A program made the translations under genes and the position numbers. Of a stretch of 64,000 nucleotides of DNA, positions 49,682 to 57,850 are shown piece after piece; the stretch's first letter is position 1, and every line of letters starts with the position of its first letter. Origin of the DNA: an uncultured Bacteroides sp. GTDB lineage: Bacteria > Bacteroidota > Bacteroidia > Bacteroidales > Bacteroidaceae. Location of the stretch: NCBI GenBank assembly GCA_900552645.1, contig USAN01000007.1, positions 1-64,000 on the forward strand, written 5' to 3'. Under the pieces are notes generated by a model. That model saw only the letters and a program-made list of their open reading frames with translations, did no database searches and was not told where the DNA came from.

Positions 49682-50392
49682 ATGGCAAGATTTAAAAGGA
49701 TTCTGTTAAAACTCAGCGGCGAGAGTCTGATGGGTGAAAAACAATATGGAATAGACGAAAAGCGTCTTGGTGAGTATGCAGAACAGATAAAAACTATTCA
49801 CGATTCAGGCGTACAGATAGGCATCGTAATTGGAGGAGGAAATATATTCCGTGGATTAAGTGGTGCTTCAAAAGGTTTCGACCGTGTAAAAGGCGATCAA
49901 ATGGGCATGTTGGCAACTGTAATAAACAGTTTAGGATTAAGTTCGGCTCTTGAAGCAGCAGGTGCAAAGGCTAAAGTTCTTACAGCTATACGTATGGAAC
50001 CCATTGGAGAATTCTACAGCAAATGGAAAGCTATAGAAGCTATGGAGAATGGCGAAATAGTAATAATGTCGGGGGGTACAGGAAATCCTTTCTTTACTAC
50101 AGATACTGGATCATCATTACGCGGAATTGAAATTGAAGCCGATGTAATGCTTAAAGGAACCCGAGTTGACGGTATATACACTGCCGATCCCGAGAAAGAT
50201 CCTACCGCAACTAAGTTTGAAGATATTACTTACGATGAAGTACTAAGTCGCGGTCTTAAAGTAATGGATCTTACAGCTACATGCATGTGCAAGGAAAACA
50301 ACCTTCCAATAATTGTATTCGATATGGATACCCTTGGCAATCTAAAGAAAGTCATTGATGGAGAAAAGATAGGTACATTGGTACACAACTAA
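49682..50392 (+). CDS. pyrH: UMP kinase
   Basis: Amino-acid-kinase-fold enzyme of 236 aa that phosphorylates UMP. RILLKLSGESLMG (about 5-17) and GIVIGGGNIFRGL (about 47-59) bind the phosphates. GNPFFTTDTGSSLRGIEI (about 137-154) is the UMP site and GTRVDGIYTADPEKDP (about 162-177) completes the ATP site. In many bacteria pyrH is next to frr; here a histidine phosphatase gene and a repeat array lie between them. It has its own promoter box and a strong terminator. Confidence 0.96.
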   Translation: MARFKRILLKLSGESLMGEKQYGIDEKRLGEYAEQIKTIHDSGVQIGIVIGGGNIFRGLSGASKGFDRVKGDQMGMLATVINSLGLSSALEAAGAKAKVLTAIRMEPIGEFYSKWKAIEAMENGEIVIMSGGTGNPFFTTDTGSSLRGIEIEADVMLKGTRVDGIYTADPEKDPTATKFEDITYDEVLSRGLKVMDLTATCMCKENNLPIIVFDMDTLGNLKKVIDGEKIGTLVHN

Positions 50393-50438
50393 CAACTAAC
50401 AATTAATAACTAACCTCTAACCTAAATATTTATATCAG

Positions 50439-50486
50439 TCCATAATAGTACCCCATATTCGGGAAGTACTATTATGGATTTTTTTT
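50439..50486 (+). terminator. pyrH terminator
   Basis: TCCATAATAGTAC (50439-50451) pairs exactly with GTACTATTATGGA (50466-50478) and is followed by eight T. Confidence 0.9.
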
Positions 50487-50514
50487 ATGATTTATCTGCA
50501 TCATTTATCCGTCT

Positions 50515-50595
50515 CACCAAGGTGAGGAAGTTTCCGCACCAAAGTGAAGAAGCTTCCGCACCTTGGTGAAAAAGTTTCCGCACCAAGGTGAAACG
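50515..50595. repeat. 22-bp tandem repeat array, 3.7 units
   Basis: Three full units (50515-50536, 50537-50558, 50559-50580) and one partial unit (50581-50595) of CACCAAGGTGAGGAAGTTTCCG with a few substitutions. Each unit contains two small inverted repeats, CACC-NN-GGTG and (in the first unit) GGAA-GT-TTCC. The same unit occurs at the left edge of the window. It lies between the pyrH terminator and the 3' end of the histidine phosphatase gene. Confidence 0.9.
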
Positions 50596-50622
50596 ATTAA
50601 ATTTACTATATCAAATGAGAAT

Positions 50623-51138
50623 TTACTCTATATTAAATACTCTTACCTCGCAGTTATTCATCATACTCACACTCTTTATATTATTTAGTTGTACCCCTTC
50701 AATGTTTGCTTGCAAAGACCGGTTTATCAATCCATGCCCTACCACCAATACATTTCCTTTATATTTGGATTTCAACAACTCAAGCATCTTTACGGCCCTT
50801 TCATAAAGCATTTCTCTTGATTCTACATCAGGAGGAAAATTATTCAAATCAACACTCTTTATATCTAATCCTGTCCAACTACCCCAATCTATCTCTCTTA
50901 ATAATACCGTAGTATCATAACTTAAATTATGTCCCTCTATTATAATATCCATAGTATCGGTAGCACGTTTAAGGTCGCTACATACTGCCATATCAAACTC
51001 AATGTCTAAAAGTTTATCATGAAGTTCGTGTGCCTGCCCAATGCCCTCCTGAGTAAGTTGGCCCGGCAGCTGTCCCTGAAAAATTCGCTTAATATTCTCG
51101 ACAGTCTGTCCGTGTCGTACAAGATATAGTGTTATCAT
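50623..51138 (-). CDS. Histidine phosphatase family protein
   Basis: Phosphoglycerate-mutase-like phosphatase of 171 aa. LVRHGQTVENIKRIFQGQ (about 6-23) carries the catalytic histidine (His9), and LVVGHGLINRSL near 142-153 the second histidine. The size fits alpha-ribazole phosphatase (CobC) or a broad phosphatase, but no cobalamin genes are nearby, so the substrate is open. It is divergent from frr, with its own -7 box at 51166-51173. Confidence 0.85.
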   Translation of the reverse strand: MITLYLVRHGQTVENIKRIFQGQLPGQLTQEGIGQAHELHDKLLDIEFDMAVCSDLKRATDTMDIIIEGHNLSYDTTVLLREIDWGSWTGLDIKSVDLNNFPPDVESREMLYERAVKMLELLKSKYKGNVLVVGHGLINRSLQANIEGVQLNNIKSVSMMNNCEVRVFNIE

Positions 51139-51165
51139 ACATTATCAATTAGTTTTTCAATACTT

Positions 51166-51173
51166 CAAAAATA
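51166..51173 (-). promoter_or_regulatory. -7 box of the histidine phosphatase gene
   Basis: The minus strand reads TATTTTTG, 27 nt before the ATG at 51138. Confidence 0.5.
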
Positions 51174-51204
51174 GTATATAACTTTTAAATGATTTATTCT
51201 TTTA

Positions 51205-51235
51205 TTGCAGATAATCAAAAAATGGCTTACTTTTG
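51205..51235 (+). promoter_or_regulatory. Promoter of the frr operon (-33 and -7 boxes)
   Basis: TTG at 51205-51207 and TACTTTTG at 51228-51235, spaced by 20 nt, match the Bacteroidetes -33/-7 consensus well. The frr ATG is 47 nt downstream. Confidence 0.65.
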
Positions 51236-51282
51236 TTTTAATAATAACAAAACATAGAAAATTTATATCTAAAATAGACAAT

Positions 51283-51843
51283 ATGACAGACGTAAAAACT
51301 TGCCTCAACGAGGCTCAGGAAAATATGGATATGGCTATCATCTTCTTAGAAGAAGCATTAGCACATATTCGTGCAGGTAAAGCCAGCACACGCCTGCTTG
51401 ATGGTATCCGTGTAGATTCTTACGGAAGCATGGTTCCTATAAACAACGTTGCAGCAGTTACTACACCCGATGCAAGAAGCATAGCTATCAAACCATGGGA
51501 CAAGAACATGTTTCGTGCAATCGAGAAAGCCATAATCGATTCTGATCTTGGTATAATGCCCGAAAATAACGGAGAAATTATCCGTATAGGTATTCCTCCT
51601 CTTACAGAAGAGCGCCGTAAACAGTTGGCAAAACAGTGCAAGAGCGAAGGTGAAACAGCAAAGATAAGTGTTCGTAACGCACGTCGTGACGGTATTGATG
51701 AACTTAAGAAAGCTGTTAAAGACGGTATGCCCGAAGATGAGCAGAAGAATGGTGAAGAAAAACTTCAAAAAATTCATGATAAGTACATCAAGAAAATTGA
51801 TGAAATGCTTGCCGAAAAGGATAAAGAAATCATGACTGTATAA
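51283..51843 (+). CDS. frr: Ribosome recycling factor
   Basis: Releases ribosomes from mRNA after termination, together with EF-G. The 186-aa protein has the standard length and L-shaped, two-domain layout: EEALAHIRAGKASTRLLDG near 24-42, NVAAVTTPDARSIAIKPWD in domain II, and the C-terminal helix with RRDGIDELKKAVKDG. The frame is open upstream, but the ATG at 51283 gives the family-length protein and follows the promoter. rsgA follows 28 nt downstream. Confidence 0.96.
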   Translation: MTDVKTCLNEAQENMDMAIIFLEEALAHIRAGKASTRLLDGIRVDSYGSMVPINNVAAVTTPDARSIAIKPWDKNMFRAIEKAIIDSDLGIMPENNGEIIRIGIPPLTEERRKQLAKQCKSEGETAKISVRNARRDGIDELKKAVKDGMPEDEQKNGEEKLQKIHDKYIKKIDEMLAEKDKEIMTV

Positions 51844-51871
51844 TAAATTAAGGAGGCGCGGAGTACAATAG

Positions 51872-52804
51872 ATGAGAGGATTAGTCATTAAAAATACAGG
51901 AAGCTGGTATCTGGTAAAGACAGATGAAGGCAATTGCATAGAATGCAAGATAAAGGGAAATTTTCGTTTGAAGGGAATAAGAAGTACCAATCCTGTGGTA
52001 GTGGGAGATTATGTTCAGATTATTGCAAACAATGAAGGAACAGCTTTCATTTCTGAAATTGAAGACAGAAGAAATTATATTGTACGCCGCGCCTCTAACC
52101 TATCCAAACAATCGCATATACTGGCGGCAAACCTAGATCAGTGCATGCTGATAGTTACTATCAATTATCCACAGACTTCTACTATATTTATAGACCGTTT
52201 TCTGGCTTCGGCTGAAGCGTACCGAGTACCGGTAAAGCTAATATTCAACAAGATAGACCGTTATAATGAAGACGACATGCGCTATCTTGATGCTCTTATC
52301 AACCTATATACCTCAATAGGCTATCCTTGCTTCAAGGTATCGGCCAAGAACAATATAGGAATCGATAAAATAAAGGAAGAACTGGCAGGCAATGTAACAC
52401 TTCTCTCAGGTAATTCGGGCGTTGGGAAATCTACGCTAATAAATGCCATCCTTCCCGAAGAGTCTTTGAAGACCGGTGAAATATCCGACTATCATAACAA
52501 GGGCATGCATACTACCACTTTCTCCGAAATGTTCGAGGTAGAAGGAGGAGGTTATATCATAGATACTCCGGGCATAAAAGGGTTCGGTACATTCGATATG
52601 GAAGAAGAAGAAGTGGGTCACTACTTTAAGGAGATATTCAAATATTCGGCCAATTGCAAATATGGCAACTGTACACATCGTCATGAACCGGGATGTGCAG
52701 TGCGCGAGGCTGTTGAACAACATTTTATAAGCGAATCAAGATACAACTCTTACCTCAACATGCTTGAAGACAAGGAAGAGGGAAAGTATCGTTCGGCTTA
52801 CTAA
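51872..52804 (+). CDS. rsgA: Ribosome small subunit-dependent GTPase A
   Basis: Circularly permuted GTPase of 310 aa that checks 30S subunit maturation. An OB-fold comes first (about 1-75). The GTPase motifs then appear in permuted order: FNKIDR (G4, about 125) precedes the P-loop GNSGVGKSTLIN (about 181-192) and DTPGIKGF (G3, about 230). The C-terminal zinc finger has NCKYGNCTHRHEPGC (about 268-282). It lies between frr and an M28 peptidase gene in one likely operon. Confidence 0.96.
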   Translation: MRGLVIKNTGSWYLVKTDEGNCIECKIKGNFRLKGIRSTNPVVVGDYVQIIANNEGTAFISEIEDRRNYIVRRASNLSKQSHILAANLDQCMLIVTINYPQTSTIFIDRFLASAEAYRVPVKLIFNKIDRYNEDDMRYLDALINLYTSIGYPCFKVSAKNNIGIDKIKEELAGNVTLLSGNSGVGKSTLINAILPEESLKTGEISDYHNKGMHTTTFSEMFEVEGGGYIIDTPGIKGFGTFDMEEEEVGHYFKEIFKYSANCKYGNCTHRHEPGCAVREAVEQHFISESRYNSYLNMLEDKEEGKYRSAY

Positions 52805-52818
52805 CACCCTACACCAAT

Positions 52819-53832
52819 ATGAAAAGATTTAATTTTGTTGCTGCCTTGTTATTAGTTGCAGCGACCTCAATAAACGCAGCATCACCAAAGAAGATTTTGC
52901 CCGAGAAGAAAGGGGTTGAAAGTATTAACCGTGCCACAGCCGAAGCTCATATAGGCTTTCTTGCATCCGACGGACTTGAAGGACGCGAAGCAGGCCAAAA
53001 GGGCGGACGCATTGCAGGTGATTATATAATATCTACTCTTAAGCAGATGGGACTTAAGCCATTACTTACCGATTATGCACAGCCATTCGAGGCTTATCGT
53101 GCCGAACGTCAGAAAAAAGGAAAGCTTCAGATACATCCCGACTCAATAGCAGTACTTAAGGGAGAGGTGCATCAAAAATATAACATGCGTAATATCATTG
53201 CCAAAATAGATGGAAAGAATCCTGATGAGATAGTAATAATAGGTGCTCACTATGATCATCTTGGAGTTGATCCTTATCTTGAAGGCGACCAGATATATAA
53301 CGGAGCCGATGACAATGCATCGGGAGTTTCGGCAGTACTGCAGGTTGCCAAGGCATTTCTTGCTACAGGAGTACAGCCCGAGAAGACTGTAATATTCGCA
53401 TTTTGGGATGGAGAAGAGAAAGGATTGCTGGGTTCTCGATACTTTACAATGACCTATCCGGACATAAAGAAAGTAAAAGGTTATCTAAACTACGACATGA
53501 TAGGAAGAAACAATAATGAAACTCGTCCAAAACATGTGGTATATTTTTATACTGCCGCAAAACCTGTATTTGGCGATTGGCTAAAGGAAGACATCGATCA
53601 GTATCGCCTACAATTAGAACCCGACTACCGTTCATGGGATAATCCTGTGGGAGGAAGTGATAATGGTAGTTTTGCAAAAGAAGGTATTCCAATTATATGG
53701 TATCATACGGATGGACATCCAGACTATCATATGCCTGGTGATGAAGCTCACAAGATAAACTATAATAAGGTGGTTGATATAACAAAAGCATCATTCCTTA
53801 ACATGTGGTATATGGCAAATAGAAAATTTTGA
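52819..53832 (+). CDS. Secreted M28 family peptidase
   Basis: Exported zinc aminopeptidase of 337 aa with signal peptide MKRFNFVAALLLVAATSINA. Zinc ligands lie in IIGAHYDHLG (about 140) and YNGADDNASG (about 159-168), the catalytic glutamate in DGEEKGLLGSRYF (about 200), and later ligands in YDMIGRN and IPIIWYHTDGHPDYH near the C-terminus. Substrate specificity is not evident; glutaminyl cyclases share this fold, but the zinc set here fits a peptidase. It starts 14 nt after rsgA. Confidence 0.9.
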   Translation: MKRFNFVAALLLVAATSINAASPKKILPEKKGVESINRATAEAHIGFLASDGLEGREAGQKGGRIAGDYIISTLKQMGLKPLLTDYAQPFEAYRAERQKKGKLQIHPDSIAVLKGEVHQKYNMRNIIAKIDGKNPDEIVIIGAHYDHLGVDPYLEGDQIYNGADDNASGVSAVLQVAKAFLATGVQPEKTVIFAFWDGEEKGLLGSRYFTMTYPDIKKVKGYLNYDMIGRNNNETRPKHVVYFYTAAKPVFGDWLKEDIDQYRLQLEPDYRSWDNPVGGSDNGSFAKEGIPIIWYHTDGHPDYHMPGDEAHKINYNKVVDITKASFLNMWYMANRKF

Positions 53833-53871
53833 TAAAACTTTTTCTATTAAAGCTTAGTAGGACAAAAAGAT

Positions 53872-53928
53872 AATAAAAAGAGCCATCTCATTACTCTAAC
53901 ATAGAGTTTGAAATGGCTCTTTTTAATA
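53872..53928. terminator. Bidirectional terminator
   Basis: AAAAAGAGCCAT (53875-53886) pairs with ATGGCTCTTTTT (53913-53924); a second small stem ACTCT/AGAGT sits inside the loop. It separates the convergent M28 and fumarase genes. Confidence 0.85.
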
Positions 53929-54005
53929 TTAATAGTTATAATCTAACTCATAATAGGAGGTAATCATAGTTTTGAAACATCCCCTTTTATATTTAGAAAT
54001 AAATC

Positions 54006-55652
54006 TTATTTCATGCTGCAGCTTGAACAGCGAGGCTTAATTTGCTTGAAGAAATCATTACCTTTATCATCAACAAGAATGAATGCCGGGAAATCTTCTA
54101 CTTCAATCTTCCAAATTGCTTCCATTCCAAGTTCAGGGTATTCTACACATTCTATGCTCTTTATGTTATTCTGAGCAAGAATTGCTGCAGGTCCACCTAT
54201 AGATCCAAGATAGAAACCTCCATGCTTCTTGCATGCATCTGTAACCTGTTGGCTACGGTTACCTTTCGCAAGCATTATAAGGCTACCACCATTTTCCTGG
54301 AATAGATCAACATACGAGTCCATACGTCCTGCTGTTGTAGGGCCCATAGAACCGCAAGCCATACCTTCCGGAGTCTTTGCCGGACCGGCATAGTATATAG
54401 GATGATCTTTTATGTACTGAGGAAGTTCTTCGCCACGATCAAGACGTTCTTTAAGTTTCGCATGTGCAATATCACGACCTACGATTATTGTACCGTTTAA
54501 AGAAAGACGAGTAGCAACAGGATACTTTGTAAGTTCCTTCAATATGTCACTCATTGGTTGATTAAGATTTATCTTAACAGCATCACCCTCACCATCACCA
54601 CGCAACTCGGCAGGAATAAGATCTCCAGGTTTGTCGTCCATCTTTTCAATCCAGATACCATCCTTGTTTATCTTACACTTAATATTACGGTCGGCCGAAC
54701 AAGATACGCCAAGACCGATAGGACAAGATGCTCCGTGACGAGGAAGACGTACTATACGAACATCGTGTGCCATATACTTACCGCCAAACTGTGCACCAAG
54801 ACCAATCTTGTAAGCTTCTTCAAGAACCTGTTTTTCCAGCTCTACATCACGGAAAGCACGTCCGTATTCATTACCTGTAGTAGGAAGTTCATCATAATAA
54901 TGAGTAGAAGCTAACTTAACTGTAAGAAGATTCTTCTCGGCCGAGGTTCCGCCAATTACAAATGCAATGTGATAAGGAGGACAAGCAGCAGTACCAAGAC
55001 TCTTCATCTTCTCTACAAGGAAAGGAACCAAAGTATCAGGGTTAAGAACAGCTTTGGTTTCTTGATATAGATAAGTCTTGTTGGCCGATCCACCACCTTT
55101 TGTAACACAAAGGAACTTGTATTCCATACCTTCAGTAGCTTCGATATCTATCTGAGCAGGCAAGTTACATTTAGTATTTACCTCATCATACATAGTAAGA
55201 GGAGCATTCTGTGAATAACGAAGATTCTCTTCTGTATATGTTTTGTATACTCCTAATGACAAAGCCTCTTCATCGCAATAGCCAGTCCATACGTGCTGAC
55301 CCTTTTCACCATGTATAATGGCAGTACCTGTATCTTGACACAAAGGTAATTTACCTTTAGCCGATACCTCGGCATTGCGAAGGAAAGTCAATGCTACATA
55401 TTTATCATTATCGCTTGCTTCAGGATCTGAAAGTATTTTAGCTACCTGCTCGTTATGAGCACGACGCAGCAAAAAAGAAACATCACGAAAAGCAGTATTA
55501 GCCATTAAAGTCAAACCTTCCTTAGCAACTTTAAGAATAGGTTGACCTTCAAATTCTCCTAAAGAAACGTAGTCTTTAGTCAACAAATAGTATTCTGTTT
55601 TATCAGGTCCTAAATCGAACATATGCTGATAATGAAACTCAGGTGTTGCCAT
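54006..55652 (-). CDS. fumB: Class I fumarate hydratase (iron-sulfur)
   Basis: Oxygen-sensitive [4Fe-4S] fumarase of 548 aa interconverting fumarate and malate, used by Bacteroides in the reductive branch to succinate. The N-terminal alpha part has PLCQDTGTAIIHGEKG (about 102-117) and a cysteine cluster. GGGSANKTYLYQETKAVL and GTAACPPYHIAFVIGG follow, and the beta part has GPTTAGRMDSYVDLFQENGG. The whole is one fused chain, as in E. coli FumA/FumB; I cannot tell the two apart and use the symbol loosely. It has a -7 box at 55689-55696. Confidence 0.92.
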   Translation of the reverse strand: MATPEFHYQHMFDLGPDKTEYYLLTKDYVSLGEFEGQPILKVAKEGLTLMANTAFRDVSFLLRRAHNEQVAKILSDPEASDNDKYVALTFLRNAEVSAKGKLPLCQDTGTAIIHGEKGQHVWTGYCDEEALSLGVYKTYTEENLRYSQNAPLTMYDEVNTKCNLPAQIDIEATEGMEYKFLCVTKGGGSANKTYLYQETKAVLNPDTLVPFLVEKMKSLGTAACPPYHIAFVIGGTSAEKNLLTVKLASTHYYDELPTTGNEYGRAFRDVELEKQVLEEAYKIGLGAQFGGKYMAHDVRIVRLPRHGASCPIGLGVSCSADRNIKCKINKDGIWIEKMDDKPGDLIPAELRGDGEGDAVKINLNQPMSDILKELTKYPVATRLSLNGTIIVGRDIAHAKLKERLDRGEELPQYIKDHPIYYAGPAKTPEGMACGSMGPTTAGRMDSYVDLFQENGGSLIMLAKGNRSQQVTDACKKHGGFYLGSIGGPAAILAQNNIKSIECVEYPELGMEAIWKIEVEDFPAFILVDDKGNDFFKQIKPRCSSCSMK

Positions 55653-55688
55653 AATCTATAATAATTAGTTAATTAGTTATAAGTGAGG

Positions 55689-55696
55689 CAAAGGTA
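55689..55696 (-). promoter_or_regulatory. -7 box of the fumarase gene
   Basis: The minus strand reads TACCTTTG, 36 nt before the ATG at 55652. Confidence 0.55.
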
Positions 55697-55752
55697 AGAA
55701 CTATTATTGAAATTTTTCCTTAATTAGGGTGAAATCTTTAATAGATTGTCCG

Positions 55753-55760
55753 TACCTTTG
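55753..55760 (+). promoter_or_regulatory. -7 box of the CocE-type hydrolase gene
   Basis: TACCTTTG, 30 nt before the ATG at 55791. Confidence 0.55.
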
Positions 55761-55790
55761 CACCCATTATTTTAAAATTTATTTTATCTA

Positions 55791-57683
55791 ATGAAAAGAA
55801 CAGGCAAGCTATTTTTAATTACTCTACTGCTATGCTCTTTGGGACTGAAGGCATATACACAAAATCAAGAAAAGACAAGACGCGACAGCATTACAAATGC
55901 ATTGAACAAGATTTACAACAAACGTGAAGTAATGATACCAATGCGTGATGGCAAACAGCTTTATGCAGCTGTATACGAGCCTAAGGATAATTCAAAGAAA
56001 CATCCTATATTAATGCAACGCACACCATATTCATGCTCTCCATACGGCGAAGGTTTTGACAGAGGATTCTACGGTTCACTTAAAAATTACATAGAAAACA
56101 ATTATATAATAGTCTTTCAGGATGTAAGAGGACGATACAAAAGTGAAGGAGAATTTGTTCAGGTACGTCCGTTAAACAAGAACAGAAAAAGCAACAAAGA
56201 TATTGACGAATCGACCGATACTTACGATACTATTGAATGGCTCATTAACAACACAAACAATAACGGAAATGTAGGTACATGGGGAATCAGCTATGACGGA
56301 TTTCATGCTACAATGACAGCATCCAGCAATCATCCTGCATTGAAAGCCGTATCTCCACAGGCTCCCGTAACCGACTGGTTCCGCGGAGACGACCGTCATC
56401 ATAACGGAGCATTCACTATGCTTCAGACTACCAATTTCCTTCCACGTCTTGAAGGCCGTAATATAGGTAAGGGAGTAATAGGTGATATTGTGAAAAACGA
56501 TGTGTATACTGATTTCCTTAAAGTAGGTACATTCCGTGATGTAGATAAACTGGTAGGCGATACAGGAGAAACCATGTGGAACAATATAAAGAATCATCCA
56601 AACTTCGATAAATTCTGGCAGGAAAGAGATGCACGCCAATCATGCTATAACCTTAAGCCGGCTATATTGGTAGTAGGAGGATTATATGATTCGGAAGACT
56701 GTTATGGTGCCTGGGCAACATATCAGGCTATAAAAGAGCAATCGCCGCAAACAGAATTATATTTAGCATTCGGACCATGGTGGCATGGTGCGTGGACTGT
56801 ACGCAACTTTCAGGGATTTGGAAATATGTACTTTGGAAATAACAGTTCACAATATTATCAGGACAATATAGAATATCCATTCTTTGCATACTATCTTGAA
56901 GGAAAAGGCAAAAAGCCTAAAGATAAAGTAAGTATATTCTATTCGGGTGATAATGAATGGAAATTCTATGATGAATGGCCTGTAAGTAAAATGACTCCTA
57001 CCCCATACTATATTCATGCCGATGGATCTGTTTCTACAGAAGTTCCTAAAGAAACTAAATCTTTCTCGGAATATACTTCGGATATGAATAACCCGGTACC
57101 TTATACTGCACATCCTACTTTATATCGTACAAAAGAGTTTATGGTAGATGATCAGCGTTTCGCAACTTCACGCCCCGATGTTATAACATTCATGACAGAA
57201 CCACTGAAGGATACCCTACGTTTGGGTGGTCCGATAGATGTAGAGTTGAAGGCTGCAATTGAAGGTACTGATGCCGACTTTATGGTAAAGGTTATTGATG
57301 TATTTCCGGAAAATTTTGAATATCCTGCAACTGCAAAGAAATATCTGGGTAGCAACTATCCAATGAGTGGATATCAGCTAATGGTACGTGGTGAATTGTT
57401 TCGCGGACGCTACCGCGATAGCTTCGAGGCTCCAAAGGCTTTCAAACCTAAAAAGATTACAGATGTAAACTATACCTTGTACGATGTAGCTCATACTTTC
57501 CTACCGGGTCATAGACTAATGATTCAGATACAAAGTTCGTGGTTTCCAATAATAGACAGAAATCCGCAGAAATTTATCGATACATACAAATGTGGCATTG
57601 AAGATTTTCTTATGAAGCAGAATATAAAGATATATCACCAAAAAAATGCAGCAACCAGGGTTGTTCTTCCTATAGTAAAGTAA
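55791..57683 (+). CDS. Secreted CocE/NonD-type alpha/beta hydrolase
   Basis: Exported serine hydrolase of 630 aa with signal peptide MKRTGKLFLITLLLCSLGLKAY. The alpha/beta hydrolase core has the nucleophile Ser167 in GTWGISYDGF. A catalytic aspartate is likely in GGLYDSEDCYG (about 296) and the histidine in FGPWWHGAW (about 325). The last 200 residues form the jelly-roll domain typical of the X-Pro dipeptidyl-peptidase (S15)/cocaine esterase group. The substrate may be peptides or esters (beta-lactam acylases also belong here). Divergent from fumarase, monocistronic. Confidence 0.87.
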   Translation: MKRTGKLFLITLLLCSLGLKAYTQNQEKTRRDSITNALNKIYNKREVMIPMRDGKQLYAAVYEPKDNSKKHPILMQRTPYSCSPYGEGFDRGFYGSLKNYIENNYIIVFQDVRGRYKSEGEFVQVRPLNKNRKSNKDIDESTDTYDTIEWLINNTNNNGNVGTWGISYDGFHATMTASSNHPALKAVSPQAPVTDWFRGDDRHHNGAFTMLQTTNFLPRLEGRNIGKGVIGDIVKNDVYTDFLKVGTFRDVDKLVGDTGETMWNNIKNHPNFDKFWQERDARQSCYNLKPAILVVGGLYDSEDCYGAWATYQAIKEQSPQTELYLAFGPWWHGAWTVRNFQGFGNMYFGNNSSQYYQDNIEYPFFAYYLEGKGKKPKDKVSIFYSGDNEWKFYDEWPVSKMTPTPYYIHADGSVSTEVPKETKSFSEYTSDMNNPVPYTAHPTLYRTKEFMVDDQRFATSRPDVITFMTEPLKDTLRLGGPIDVELKAAIEGTDADFMVKVIDVFPENFEYPATAKKYLGSNYPMSGYQLMVRGELFRGRYRDSFEAPKAFKPKKITDVNYTLYDVAHTFLPGHRLMIQIQSSWFPIIDRNPQKFIDTYKCGIEDFLMKQNIKIYHQKNAATRVVLPIVK

Positions 57684-57708
57684 CACACCACTGATATTTT
57701 TATTCTTT

Positions 57709-57774
57709 CATTGCCTTCACCCATAACTAATTGTTTATATGAATATTACAATATAGTTTTGCGTGAAGGCAATG
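57709..57774. terminator. 12-bp inverted repeat with long loop
   Basis: CATTGCCTTCAC (57709-57720) and GTGAAGGCAATG (57763-57774) are exact inverted repeats 42 nt apart, followed by TGTTTT. It lies between the convergent CocE-type and GH109-like genes. A terminator is likely, though the loop is unusually long. Confidence 0.5.
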
Positions 57775-57850
57775 TGTTTTAAAATAGTATATAGAATGAT
57801 ATCTTAGAATACATTATGTGAATATACATTCTATATTGCTTTAAAAACGA

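Noticed and set aside
50515..50595. Possible CRISPR array
   Set aside because: Units are directly adjacent 22-bp tandem copies with no unique spacers and no cas genes nearby.
51851..51871. AGGAGG upstream of rsgA as a Shine-Dalgarno site
   Set aside because: Spacing to the ATG is about 15 nt, too long, and Bacteroidetes rarely use such pairing; likely chance.
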